Source: Isoetes taiwanensis | Taxonomy: Eukaryota; Streptophyta; Lycopodiopsida; Isoetales; Isoetaceae | Direction of reading: 5' to 3' | Assembly (NCBI GenBank): GCA_021234155.1 | Contig: JAJEKV010000010.1 | Location: 13,051,339 to 13,115,338, forward strand | DNA: 64,000 nt | In this document: piece after piece, positions 1-9,333 of the stretch | Layout: each line of letters opens with the position of its first letter | How positions within the stretch are numbered: position 1 is the stretch's first letter | The notes under the pieces: generated by a model | Databases searched by the model: none | Told to the model about the DNA's origin: nothing | The model's input: the letters and a program-made list of their open reading frames with translations, nothing else | Program-made: the position numbers and the translations under genes

Positions 1-1395
1 TATAAGGTGTTGACTCGTATAGTCGACTTCATAGAATATAAACTTTGTAACTTGTGCCTCCTTACGTGTAGGACAAATACTATTTTTATTATTGAGTCAG
101 GACTGATATGGTTGTTAACTCATATTAAGTCATCTTCCAATGGCGCTAAGTTGCATATAATAAGATACGAAACCCTGATTATGATTTACACCTTCGTGAA
201 ACACGCCCATGTTTACACATGACTTTCTATTTAACCGTTCTTGGTACAACTTTCTATTGTATTGCTCAATTATGCGACCATTGATTTTGGATCCCTGTGG
301 TACGTATCTAAAGGGCTGTAGATTTCAATTGTTTTATCTACATTGCTTCGTGAATAAAAGATGTCACGCATATATCGTATACGTTACTTATGTTTGGTAA
401 TAGTCATGCGTGTTCATCTTCAGTTAGAATTAACGAAGTTTAGGAGGGTTTAATGTTCAGTGACCAATTAGCACCTCTTAAGCATGTTATCGTAGAATCA
501 ATTGTGTTTTCATCCGTGCATATTTCGCTGGAATCTTGCACTACTATCTACTAGGGTTATCGTTCATGGGATTTAAGATTTAGGTTCAGGCAATGTACAA
601 GAAGGCTAAAAGAGTGTTGGATAATCCTTGGACTTTGTGCATTACAATTTTTCCGAAGCAAAAAATCCATTTACTGGATGCCTATTTGACCTTTAATAGA
701 TGAAAGTTAATGCTTAGGGAGATTTGATGTCTTTGTGGTTTGTTCTCTAAGAAGTATAATGCATGTTGGGATTTGTTTTCAACTTTATCAAAATAATGAG
801 GCATTTTTTGAAAGTGTCCAAGTTAGATATTAATTGATCTTATGTCTCCGCATGAGGTAGACCATATAGTTACTATGATAGCATGTCAAACAAATCTTGG
901 GAAAATCTACAAGGTGTTGACTCATATGGTCGACTTCATAGAATATAAACTTTGTAACTTTTGCCTCCTTACGTGTAGGACAAATACTATTTTTATTATC
1001 GAGTCAGGACTGATATGGTTGTTAACTCATACGAAGTCATCTTCAAATGGCGCTAAGTTGCATATAATAAGATACGAAACCTTGATGATGATTTACACCT
1101 TCGTGAAACATGCCCATGTTTACACATAACTTTCTATTTAATCGTTCTTGGTACAACTTTCTATTGTATTAATCAATTATGCGACCATTGATTTTGGATC
1201 CCTGTGGTACGTATCTAAATGGCTCTAGATTTCAATTGTTTTATCTACATTGCTTCCTGAATAAAAGATGTCACGCATATATCGTAGACGTTACTTATGT
1301 TTGGTAATAGTCATGCGTGTTCATCTTCAGTTAGGATTAACGAAGTTTAGGAGGGTTTAATGTTCAGTGACCAATTAGCACCTCTTAAGCATGTT
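1..1395. repeat. Tandem repeat, 907-bp period (1.5 copies)
   Basis: The stretch 4-488 recurs at 911-1395 at a constant offset of 907 bases with only scattered substitutions. Both copies end at the same word (cctcttaagcatgtt) and then diverge. The first copy is cut by the window edge, so more units may lie upstream. 489-910 is the remainder of the first unit. Short open frames inside the repeat are duplicated with it and look like no known protein. It could be the edge of a satellite array or a simple segmental tandem duplication. Confidence 0.9.
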
Positions 1396-1876
1396 TGCTA
1401 TACAAGAAACAAGTGATCAGAATAGTAATAAAAATGCATTTTTCCATGCATACGTCAAAGTCTCTGATTCAGAATAATAAAAGCTCAATATGCCCTTAGA
1501 AGCTCACATACAATTAAATTAAAAAATTAACAATTGGCTGCTGAAATTAAAAAGGAAGATCTGATACAATTACGAGATCCATTCTCGCTTAAATCATGGA
1601 TTAAAATTCAGCTAAAGTGGCTCCTCACATTTATGATAGGCAGCTTATAGAATTTCCTGATGCTATAAATTGCCATAGGATCCATGATTCCATGCATGCA
1701 CGTCTAGTTTGTGTTCGAGTTCTTTCTTTCCTGTGCCGCTCCTGCTCGATTGCTCCAAGGTTATTTGCAGAGACAATTCCCAGATTAGAGACTAGAAGGT
1801 TAACTGGTTTATTGATCGATCAATTAGGAAACATGCACTTCAAACATCTGCATGCTAATTCATGCTTTTTTGCAGA
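1396..1876. other. No gene recognised; AT-rich
   Basis: AT-rich sequence between the tandem repeat and an exon-like stretch. An open frame at 1617-1946 shows no family feature. The right end, a T-rich run followed by gcag at about 1872-1876, reads as a good splice acceptor for the next feature. Confidence 0.5.
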
Positions 1877-2259
1877 TAACTTCGAATTGTGTCGAATCAC
1901 TGATGGGCATTCCACTTTCAGCCAATGTAGTAGCCAGAACAACTAATACTAACAAGTTCTTGTGCATTGCAATGCGAGATCGTCTTGATGAGGAAACAAA
2001 ACACATAAAATGTGGATGGATTGAAGGAAAGGCTGGAGCAATTTTTCGTGCACTTGGAATTCAACGAATTTTCCCAGATTCTATGTTCATCTTGCTAGAA
2101 GACGTGCACACAGATCAGCCTGGGAGTACAATTCACTCTATCCTCCACCAATATCTTCCCTATGGATCGTTTGGCCCAGCTGCACTGTTCAACCCAATTG
2201 CAGGGTGGACACACGGAAGAATCAAAGTACTGTTGTTCAAGCCACGAAATGAAACTGAA
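1877..2259 (+). pseudogene. Exon-like coding fragment, unrecognised protein
   Basis: A continuous open frame of about 127 codons with protein-like composition (for example RDRLDEETKHIKCGWIEG and SFGPAALFNPIAGWTHGR). It is bounded on the left by a pyrimidine-rich tract ending in gcag and on the right by a gtaagc donor. This is what an internal exon of a plant gene looks like. I do not recognise the family. No convincing following exon was found before the CACTA element, and the next coding-like piece is on the other strand, so this is probably a gene fragment rather than a working gene. Confidence 0.45.
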
Positions 2260-2332
2260 GTAAGCATTATAGTCTCATTATGTTGCCTATGAATTGCATG
2301 TAAACTGATCTTGGATGATTGTCCAGTACCTA

Positions 2333-2447
2333 GCATAGAGAAGGACGCCACCAAATGCAACAGCTGTACCATCAACATCAAGCTTTGCATCACAACGAAA
2401 TAATGAATCTGAAGTAGCAGCTGCACCAGCTGGATCATCTTAGATGA
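2333..2447 (-). pseudogene. Exon-like coding fragment on minus strand, unrecognised
   Basis: Read on the minus strand, this short stretch gives protein-like sequence (for example SLFRCDAKLDVDGTAVAFGG). It is flanked by an AG on its 5' side and a GTACTG donor on its 3' side. It may be an internal exon of about 38 codons. The family is not recognised. Its orientation is opposite to the exon-like stretch 75 bases to the left, which suggests rearranged gene debris. Confidence 0.3.
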
Positions 2448-2459
2448 CGTTTCTCTCAA

Positions 2460-2892
2460 GCAAAGCTAGAGGTTACTGTTACGAGACCACAAGGAGTTCT
2501 AAGTCTGGTTATGATAACTTTCAGTAGTTAATCATATATAATAAATAGACGGTATTATATTATAATAAATAGACGGTATTAGCGGTATAATATGAAGGCT
2601 ATATGATGGTCTGTAGCTAGTTTCCTAACAACAGACATATGCTCCTCTTTTGTGGCAGCTTTTCAAATTTTGTATTTTGAAGAAATATTATAAATAAATT
2701 GATGTTTTTTGAACTCAAGAATGACTGTTTATGCTTTAATATTTGAAACTTCAATTACTACTCTGCATACAATCTTTAGTACTTACATCCACATTGGACC
2801 AGATAGATAAATAAAGTTCACAGAAATATTTTTTCAAAGACATGGTGGCATTGTTGTTGGTTAAAATCTTTTGTTGTCAAGTTGCTGGTTTC
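2460..2892. other. No gene recognised
   Basis: AT-rich, non-coding in appearance. It contains a short direct duplication (a word like aataaatagacggtatta occurs twice near 2540-2580). The only firm landmark is its right end, the CAT trinucleotide that serves as target-site duplication of the CACTA element. Confidence 0.5.
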
Positions 2893-2895
2893 CAT

Positions 2896-2903
2896 CACTA
2901 CAA
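2896..2903 (+). repeat. CACTA left terminal inverted repeat
   Basis: CACTACAA, preceded by target duplication CAT. The match to the right terminus is exact for 8 bases, then the two ends diverge (AACC against GGGA), so the perfect inverted repeat is short for the family. Confidence 0.93.
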
Positions 2904-2923
2904 AACCAAAGCCCTGTTACGAC

Positions 2924-3400
2924 GTCTATTACGACGTCCAGACGTCGTTTGCACGTCGATGATCGACGTCAAAACGTCGATAAACGACGTCTATTTCGAC
3001 GTCAGGGCGTCGATAAACGGCGTTTTATGCGTCGCTATACGCGCCGCAACCTTGGCATACAGAAGCGGCGACATGACGCCGTTCAACGCCGTTACGCGTA
3101 CCATATGGGTCACCCACGCACCGCTTTACCCGAGTGACCGCGCCATGTTGGCCGGCCGGTGGCGTGGCAGATGATTGGCAACGTCGTTCAACGACGAAAA
3201 AGTACACGTCATCATGTCCGCCCGGCGTGGCGTTGCCGGCCAGAAGGGCGGGACGCGGGTCGCTGCGGCGTGTGAAACGTCGTTCAACGGCGTTGCCGGG
3301 CGTGGTTGCCACTGCCCGCCACGCGTGGTCGCCGGCTACTGGGGCCGGCGCTAACGTCGGCGGCACGGACCCGCAGAATAACGTCGTTCAACGGCGATTA
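2924..3400. repeat. Left subterminal repeat block of the CACTA element
   Basis: Many copies of short GC-rich words in both orientations: gacgtc, aacgacgt, cgtcgttcaacg and gccgttcaacg. They stand out sharply from the AT-rich surroundings. They correspond to the subterminal transposase-binding region of En/Spm elements. Open frames that cross it on both strands are artefacts of the repeat. Confidence 0.85.
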
Positions 3401-4373
3401 AGGAATTTTGATAAAAAAATATTTATTTAATATTATTCAATATGATTTAACGGACGGTTAATATTCATATGCAAAATTAACAAATATTTAATATAAATAA
3501 ATATTTAGTAATGTTTATTAATATTAATATTATCAATAATATTAATAGTATTAATAAATATTAAATATGAACAAAATAAATCGAGAATAAATATTTAAAA
3601 ATTTAAAAATTCGAAAAAATAGAAACAAATATTGATTAAATTATATTAATGGTAGATAAGCATTATTGTTTAATATGTAATTAAATGTTTAATAAATCTA
3701 AGAATAAAAAATAGAATCGAGCATAAAATTAACATAACAAAAAATCACAAATAATAAGAACAAAGCATAAAAAAATTTAAATTGAATTCAATTAATATAT
3801 TTCACAATGTAATTTGCACATTACAAAATATATTAAGTCTTTAGTTGTTGCTCTCTTCTTCTTCTTCTTCATTGGCTTCGTCTTCATTTACCACCGCATT
3901 ATATTGTATCGCGAACAATTAGTTCATTGTAGTCACAAATAATTATCTAATGAATGATACACACTTCATCCCCCTTTTCACGCCAAGATATGCGTCTGCT
4001 GATGGCCGCATGGCCTTTGTTTGAAGGCCCTTTCGCGTTCATCTTTAGCAAAATGGGCGACCAAAGAAATGACGCCTAGTGAGAATGAGCACCAAAACTA
4101 ATGTTAGTGTTCAACTCGAGAACCTACATTATAAACCAAATTTATACTTACAAATAGCTTATCCGTAGAAAGCCATAACCGCCGGACCAGTCTTATTGGC
4201 ACTATGGCTGCCACTTGCTTCATTGCCTGGCCCACGCCTTTGTTCTAGCTTCCCCTTTCTTTGATAATATGTTGGCCTTCAAACACTACAATGCAATACA
4301 AGGACTTAGTCCACATGGCATCATCTAATTATCGACTCATGGGAGAGATGATGTACTTGAAATGCCTCATTAG

Positions 4374-4817
4374 TCAACGGATAGGCATTGCCACTTCCTC
4401 TATCTGGGACTCCAGGTAGCTTTGGCAAGAGCTTTCACCGTTGCTTCTTCCGATCTCGATTACCTCTTGCAAAATATAAATAAAATATGAGTACAATGAG
4501 GTTATAATGAAGAAACTAAAGAGCCTAATACCGGTGGATTTAACATGTTTACCCCCTTTGAACAAAGCTCCCTCCATGAGATCTCTCCGACTTGAGCTCG
4601 GGATATTCTCGCTTCTAAAATCTCCTTGATCCTCTCTTTTTTTCCTCATCATAGGCCCCGAAGTTCCATTCACCCTTGTGGACGTTATGGCAAACGCTAT
4701 TTGTGACATTATTAGCCATCTTCCAAAAATTGTCGCCATCTGCAGTGCTGTGGCGCGGCAACTTCTTGCTACTACACTCAACATACGACTAACATATGAA
4801 TATGTGTTAGTGAACAA
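4374..4817 (-). pseudogene. CACTA internal coding remnant, possible second ORF
   Basis: A minus-strand frame of about 147 codons, basic and serine-rich in its middle (RKKREDQGDFRSENIPSSSR). It follows the SET-like frame with a 40-base overlap in another frame. CACTA elements carry a TNP2 transposase and a smaller DNA-binding protein, and this position and orientation fit the smaller one. I see no decisive family motif, so the assignment rests on context only. Minus-strand coding-like sequence continues patchily to about 3960. Confidence 0.3.
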
Positions 4818-5161
4818 AAAAGGGCATAATTCAAGATGAACTCACTCATATTGAAAGAGATGCCTTCGTGGACTTTCACACTAGTCATAATATATAATCC
4901 CAGGCCAGCACCGGGGACCCGACTATTTTTAATCATGTACTGCCTACCCCAATATGTAAATTGCTCCCCATAAATAATTGGCTTGCCTCTAGGCCATGCA
5001 TTGAATTTCTTACGATCTTTATCTGTAAAGGGCTGGACCAAATGGACTAGTGAAGGTGGAAGATTATTTTCTTCGACATGATCTAGTACATTCCAATTTT
5101 GATGAACATTGTCATTCCCTTCAATCTTAAGTAAGCGGCCATTTGCGACGAGTTCTATCAC
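4778..5161 (-). pseudogene. SET-domain-like coding fragment inside the CACTA element
   Basis: A 127-codon minus-strand frame. Residues 79-100 read NSRVPGAGLGLYIMTSVKVH followed by EG. This closely resembles the opening strand of SET methyltransferase domains (S-x-I/V-P-G-A-G-L-G-L, then a strand ending in x-x-G). A preceding segment, residues 64-75 (YGEQFTYWGRQY), also looks structured. The catalytic NH-x-x-x-P and Y motifs of SET domains are not seen downstream in this frame, so only the start of such a domain could be present. It may be captured host sequence or an element-specific protein that resembles SET by chance. Confidence 0.4.
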
Positions 5162-5347
5162 GTAATGGGATACTCTTTGAGGAAGTTGATGGCTTTCTTT
5201 TTAGGGTTTTCTATGAACGCATTCATAGTATCAACATCATCTACTTCCAATGACAACGTAACCCCAAAATCTATATAATCGCTTGAGCTCACTTCATTCT
5301 CAATTTCTTCCTAACAAAATACAAGCAAACTAAGTTAAGACATCGAT

Positions 5348-5795
5348 TCAAGTACATGAGAGTAGTTGATTATCGTTCATAAGATTCGTATGTATTATAC
5401 CTCGTTGGAATACCCCACATGTAAAGGTCCGAAACCTTCGGATTTGTCGGGCATTCACCATATTTCTCAACATGGTCGGGACAGTCTTTCTCATCCGCTT
5501 TATTTGTCCTTTGCACATCGAACAATTGCAATATAACCGCTCATCAAGTACAACCGCAAAAAAAAGTAACATCAAGATATAAAGTTAACTAATCATTGAA
5601 ACATGTTTATGGTACATACATCGGCGCATTCATTTCATGCACACCACCCCGACCTCTAGGAAGACTAGGTCCACTGGGTCTAATTGGACTATTTGTGGCA
5701 ATTGTTGGGGTAACATTCTTGCGCAAGTCGCCATGTAACTTTCTCAAAGCTTTCTGTCTCACTTTACGTTCAAATTCCTTCTGACGTTCGTCCAT
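5348..5795 (-). pseudogene. CACTA internal coding remnant with a cysteine motif
   Basis: Two minus-strand frames, 5607-5795 and 5348-5575, read in the order expected for one gene. The upstream piece is highly charged (ERKVRQKALRKLHGDLRK). The downstream piece contains LYCNCSMCKGQIKRMRK, a C-x-C-x-x-C arrangement. It resembles the cysteine-containing N-terminal region found in many CACTA transposase ORFs. Between and after these frames are stops, which could be introns or decay. Assignment to a transposase is inferred mainly from location inside a bounded CACTA element. Confidence 0.4.
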
Positions 5796-6319
5796 GTTGT
5801 TTTTCTAGTAAACAATAAAAATATTAATAAAAAACCATGTAATAATATAATAATTATAAATATCCATGTTTTTTTCATGATTTTATCAAATGTTTATTCT
5901 TAAGATTCAGATTCATACAACGTTTATGATATTTAGAAAGCATTTGATTGAAGGGTGCTGGTGCCCGATACATCTAGTCCTCTCCATTTGAAATGGAGTC
6001 GACCCGATTACCTTATATTCACGCAACCTTTCAAATCTTTTTGTAATCTATGAAGATTGAAACTTCATTACGAGGTGCATAAACCCGATACATTTAGTCT
6101 TCTCCATTCGGGATGGAACCAGGCCGATTACCTTGATCATGCATCCCTCAAGTTTTTAACATACTTTCAAGATTCAATCTTCTAATCTATTAGCATTTGG
6201 AGGTGTTTAACTCTAACACAAAGATTAAAGCGTAGATCTTACCTTATGAAGACCCACTAAAAAAAATCCGAAACAAACGAAAGTGAAAATAACAAGTAAA
6301 TAACCCGGCGGCCGGGTTC

Positions 6320-6500
6320 GCCATATTTGACGCCGTTTATCGACGTTCGTGTGACGCCGTTTAACGACGCCAAGCCGACGTCGTCGACACCTAGGCATGC
6401 CACATCGCCTTTGCGCCGCCCGATGCCCCCTCATATGCCACGCCGATGATCATGACGCCGTTTAACGACGCCAAATGATCATAACGCGTCGTTAAACGAC
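6320..6500. repeat. Internal block of CACTA subterminal-type repeats
   Basis: Contains gacgccgtttaacgacgcc twice, plus close variants, matching the terminal blocks. It lies 600 bases inside the right subterminal block, so the right end has two repeat clusters separated by single-copy-looking sequence. Confidence 0.75.
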
Positions 6501-6664
6501 CAACCGCGGATTGTTTAACATAACGAAACAACATACAATACAAATAACACAAATAAATAAAAATACCGATTGTTCCCATTCATAAAATAAGCTTATACAA
6601 CGACAACACAAATAGATAAAAAACTTATTGTTTCCATTCATAAAAAAAAAAGCTTATACATTAC

Positions 6665-6800
6665 TTATGTCCATCCCGAGATCGCGGATGCCGGTTTGAT
6701 GCAACCATTTGCATCATTATCCGCACCATTAATGTCGTTTTCTCTTTGTTTGGCTCGGTGAGCCATTCTACCGATCGTTCCCGCATGGAACGCCGGATGT
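6665..6800 (-). pseudogene. Coding-like stretch between the two right repeat blocks
   Basis: On the minus strand an open stretch reads RSMRERSVEWLTEPNKEKTT, continues, and ends in a stop near 6665. Composition is that of a charged helical protein tail. It lies upstream, in minus orientation, of the other CACTA coding pieces, so it could be an early exon or the end of a separate small gene. Family not recognised. Confidence 0.25.
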
Positions 6801-7040
6801 TAGTGCAATCGAAGCTCCTTTTCACTCATCTTTGCCACGATGGTGAAGGGAGGGTTCTCAAGGAGAAGAAGGGGGTTCCGGAGTTGTCTTCCCTTGGAGG
6901 AGGAGGATTCCGCTAGAAGGAACATATCGCTTTAAGGTGGTCTTCAACCGCTTGGGACCATTATAGCAAGATAGGGAAGAACACTCAAAAAATAAGAATA
7001 ATAAATAGCTTATCGATGGATCCACTTATAACGTGGATGT

Positions 7041-7065
7041 AGGGTTAGGGTTAGGGTTAGGGTTT
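7041..7065 (+). repeat. Short telomere-like (GGGTTA)n tract
   Basis: Four tandem GGGTTA units followed by GGGTTTT. The six-base unit (TTAGGG type) differs from the seven-base TTTAGGG usual in plants. It lies inside the CACTA element, so it travels with the transposon and does not mark a chromosome end. Confidence 0.75.
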
Positions 7066-7097
7066 TATTTGGCAAAAAAAAAAAAAAAAATTCCTTC

Positions 7098-7540
7098 AGG
7101 TCACGCCGTTAAACGACGTTTTAAGCCGACGTGTCTTGACACGCAGCGCCGCCCTTGGCACCAGCACCATGCCACGCAGGGCGGACGCGACACGCCGGGC
7201 GTTGTGCAACGCCGTTCAACGACGGCGCGGCTGGCGGCGCTGCTTGACACGCAGGCCGCCAATTTTTGGCAACCGCCCATTTCCACGCGATGACGGCGTG
7301 ACGCCGCTCGCGGAAACGTCGTTGAACGACGTTTAGCCGACGCGGTTTGACACGGCGCACTGCCTTTGGCAGCAGCATCCATGCCACGCAGTAAAGCAAA
7401 TCGGACCGTCAGCCCCGATGACCGTCGTTGAACGACGCCGAACGACGTTGTCGCCGCTGAAACGAACGACGATGTGGTCGATCAACGACGATGATCCGAC
7501 GTTCATCGACGACGCGACGTCGTTGGACGTCGACGATCCC
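7098..7540. repeat. Right subterminal repeat block of the CACTA element
   Basis: Repeated aacgacgtt, gtcgttgaacgacg and gacgtcgttgg words in both orientations up to the terminal repeat, mirroring the left block. Expected role: binding sites for the element's DNA-binding transposition protein. Confidence 0.85.
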
Positions 7541-7548
7541 TTGTAGTG
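7541..7548 (-). repeat. CACTA right terminal inverted repeat
   Basis: TTGTAGTG, the exact inverse complement of the left terminus, followed at once by the CAT target duplication. Confidence 0.93.
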
Positions 7549-7551
7549 CAT

Positions 7552-8880
7552 GAGACCGCTATGTGATAATGAGAAAGAGACTACATTGTCTGGTCATCCT
7601 CGTAAAATGTTAGGCATCAGCAACTAGAAACTATAGTTGTAATTCCTTGGATGTGAATCACCAACCCAAGTCAAGGAAAGCTTATGCAAGCTTGAGGTTG
7701 TCTTATTTAATCATGTTGCTCTAAAACAGAGATAGAACTGTGGAAATTGGATGCCATCCTACCACCTCATGTGTTTACCAAGATGTGACAGATATATGGA
7801 GAAAACCCTCTTTTAATGTCTGATCTATCACCTCATGTGTTTACCAATTCACTGTAATCTATTAAGCATTTTAGACCTGCATAACTTTGTCTTTACCTAT
7901 CAATTTTCCGGCAAATTTCGCAAAGGAGGAATGGCATCTAGTTTCACGCTTCATGAAAATGCCTTTGAAGTAATCCCTCGAGATTTGACTACAAGAACAC
8001 ATTTGGACTCGAGATCTATCAGCTGCATCATTCCCTTTTTTGTTCTTATCCTGGGTCTTGATTGCGGTCGGCCTTTTATCATCACCACCTCTACGGCCTC
8101 CCTCGTTGTTCTCGTTGTTTTTCAGCCTTTTCTTTCCTTCTGTACCATGGTTGCGATTACCTCTGCCTTTCTCTTGCCTTCTTTTTTGGTGATTCTAAGT
8201 ATGTTGGAATTCTTAGCTTGTTGTTAAAGATGCTTTCTTAGTCTTAGGCAGAGTCTTGCACAAGGTAGAAATGCATTCTTAGTCGTAGGCAGAGTCTTGT
8301 ACAAGGTTGAGCATATTGTGGTAGTTTGCTTTAATTAATGCTTTTTGTTCTTATCTAGATATCCGATCTTGTATTGTCGATTTACTTTTTCTTCTGATTC
8401 TCGTCATACTTGATCAGTAGTATGTGTACTCGATTCTTGCTTTTCTGTTTCTTAAAGGTTTGCGGTGTTAATCATTTTGAATTCGATCTAAAAGGTTTTT
8501 TGGCTCTATGCAGGTGGAATCGGCATTCTTGAGTACTAGAATTCAATTTCACACTAGAACTGCTAACTCTTGAGATTGTGAAATGACCCGTCCATTGCTC
8601 TCTGAATTTTGAGCTGATATGCTCGGTTTGGCCTAGGTTCTTTGTATCCTTCAAATTTTCGCCTAGCTATATGAAACCTCCATTCATTTCTCCAGCGACA
8701 TGCCCAATTAGCGTCAGCCTTGGCGACCGACATTTTCTTAGAGGTTTCTATTAGGGGATATTGGGTCCTGGTAATTTAAATGTATTATTTGTTTGATTTT
8801 ACTAAGAATTTGCGCATTCTTCACCGGATGATGCGCTAACAGACAAAACAGAGTCACAAACTCGGACTTTCAGAATGATT
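7552..8880. other. No gene recognised
   Basis: Flanking DNA to the right of the CACTA element. A 30-base word (tctatcacctcatgtgtttaccaa and similar) occurs twice near 7765-7850. A frame at 7835-8227 is hydrophobic towards its end but has no family signature. The words ttagtcttaggcagagtcttgcacaaggt and a near copy at 8235-8310 form a short direct repeat of about 50 bases. Confidence 0.5.
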
Positions 8881-8881
8881 T

Positions 8882-9333
8882 TGCATTTCTGGAAAAATCA
8901 AAGTTGTCTTTAACAACAACCTTGCCAATGCTGCATGGGAACTGCGCAACCTCGACGTGGATCGGAAGGAGATAGAGTTGGGTCGGTTCCATGGGAATGT
9001 GCCCTTACATGGCTTTTTGCCTTTTCCATGGGAACCTCCAGATAGACCTTGGTCGAAACTATGGGGCAAAAAATGTTAGGATGTAGCATAATGTGGATGG
9101 GTCTACGTGTAGAGAGTATATAAGTGCTGCTGGCTATGGTGGTTCTTGTATTTCCGGCGATGGCATTCCTTCTTCGATTCTTTACTCGTTGCTTCAGCGA
9201 TGATGGACTGCACTTTGATTCCAGGGAGATCGACTCAAAAATCTGGAGCCGAGCTGATGAGCACGGTAATTTTCCGTCCTGTTCCATTCCTGACGCTTGC
9301 CCAAAGGACGTGATCAGCTTATCACAATGCTGA
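8882..9333 (+). other. Coding-like stretch followed by a TATA-like site; unrecognised
   Basis: From about 8882 to 9080 one plus frame reads as plausible protein (NLANAAWELRNLDVDRKEIE, then a proline/tryptophan-rich part) without a start codon, ending in TAG. A TATATAA box follows at 9117-9123. A short open frame, 9136-9333, begins with a hydrophobic segment (MVVLVFPAMAFLLRFF) and has a possible splice donor (acggtaatt) near 9265. This could be an exon end next to a new promoter, but nothing here matches a family I know. Confidence 0.25.
9117..9123 (+). promoter_or_regulatory. Possible TATA box
   Basis: TATATAA in a GC-mixed context, upstream of a short open frame with a hydrophobic start. 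No transcription evidence is available from sequence alone. Confidence 0.25.

Larger units (their letters stand above)
2896..7548 (-). mobile_element. Complete CACTA (En/Spm-type) DNA transposon, 4.65 kb
   Basis: The element starts CACTACAA and ends TTGTAGTG, the exact inverse. It is flanked on both sides by the trinucleotide CAT (2893-2895 and 7549-7551). CACTA-type inverted repeats with a 3-bp target duplication are diagnostic of this superfamily. Just inside both ends are dense, GC-rich subterminal repeats built on cgtcgttNaacgacg, which in En/Spm elements bind the TNPA-type protein. The AT-rich stretch 3401-3840 holds no coding. Recognisable coding lies on the minus strand between about 3960 and 6800 and is interrupted. 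The perfect ends and target duplication suggest a fairly recent insertion, possibly by an element mobilised in trans. Confidence 0.93.

Noticed and set aside
2930-3430. Overlapping open frames on both strands near the CACTA left end
   Set aside because: They are created by the GC-rich subterminal repeats, lack any domain, and are open in several frames at once.
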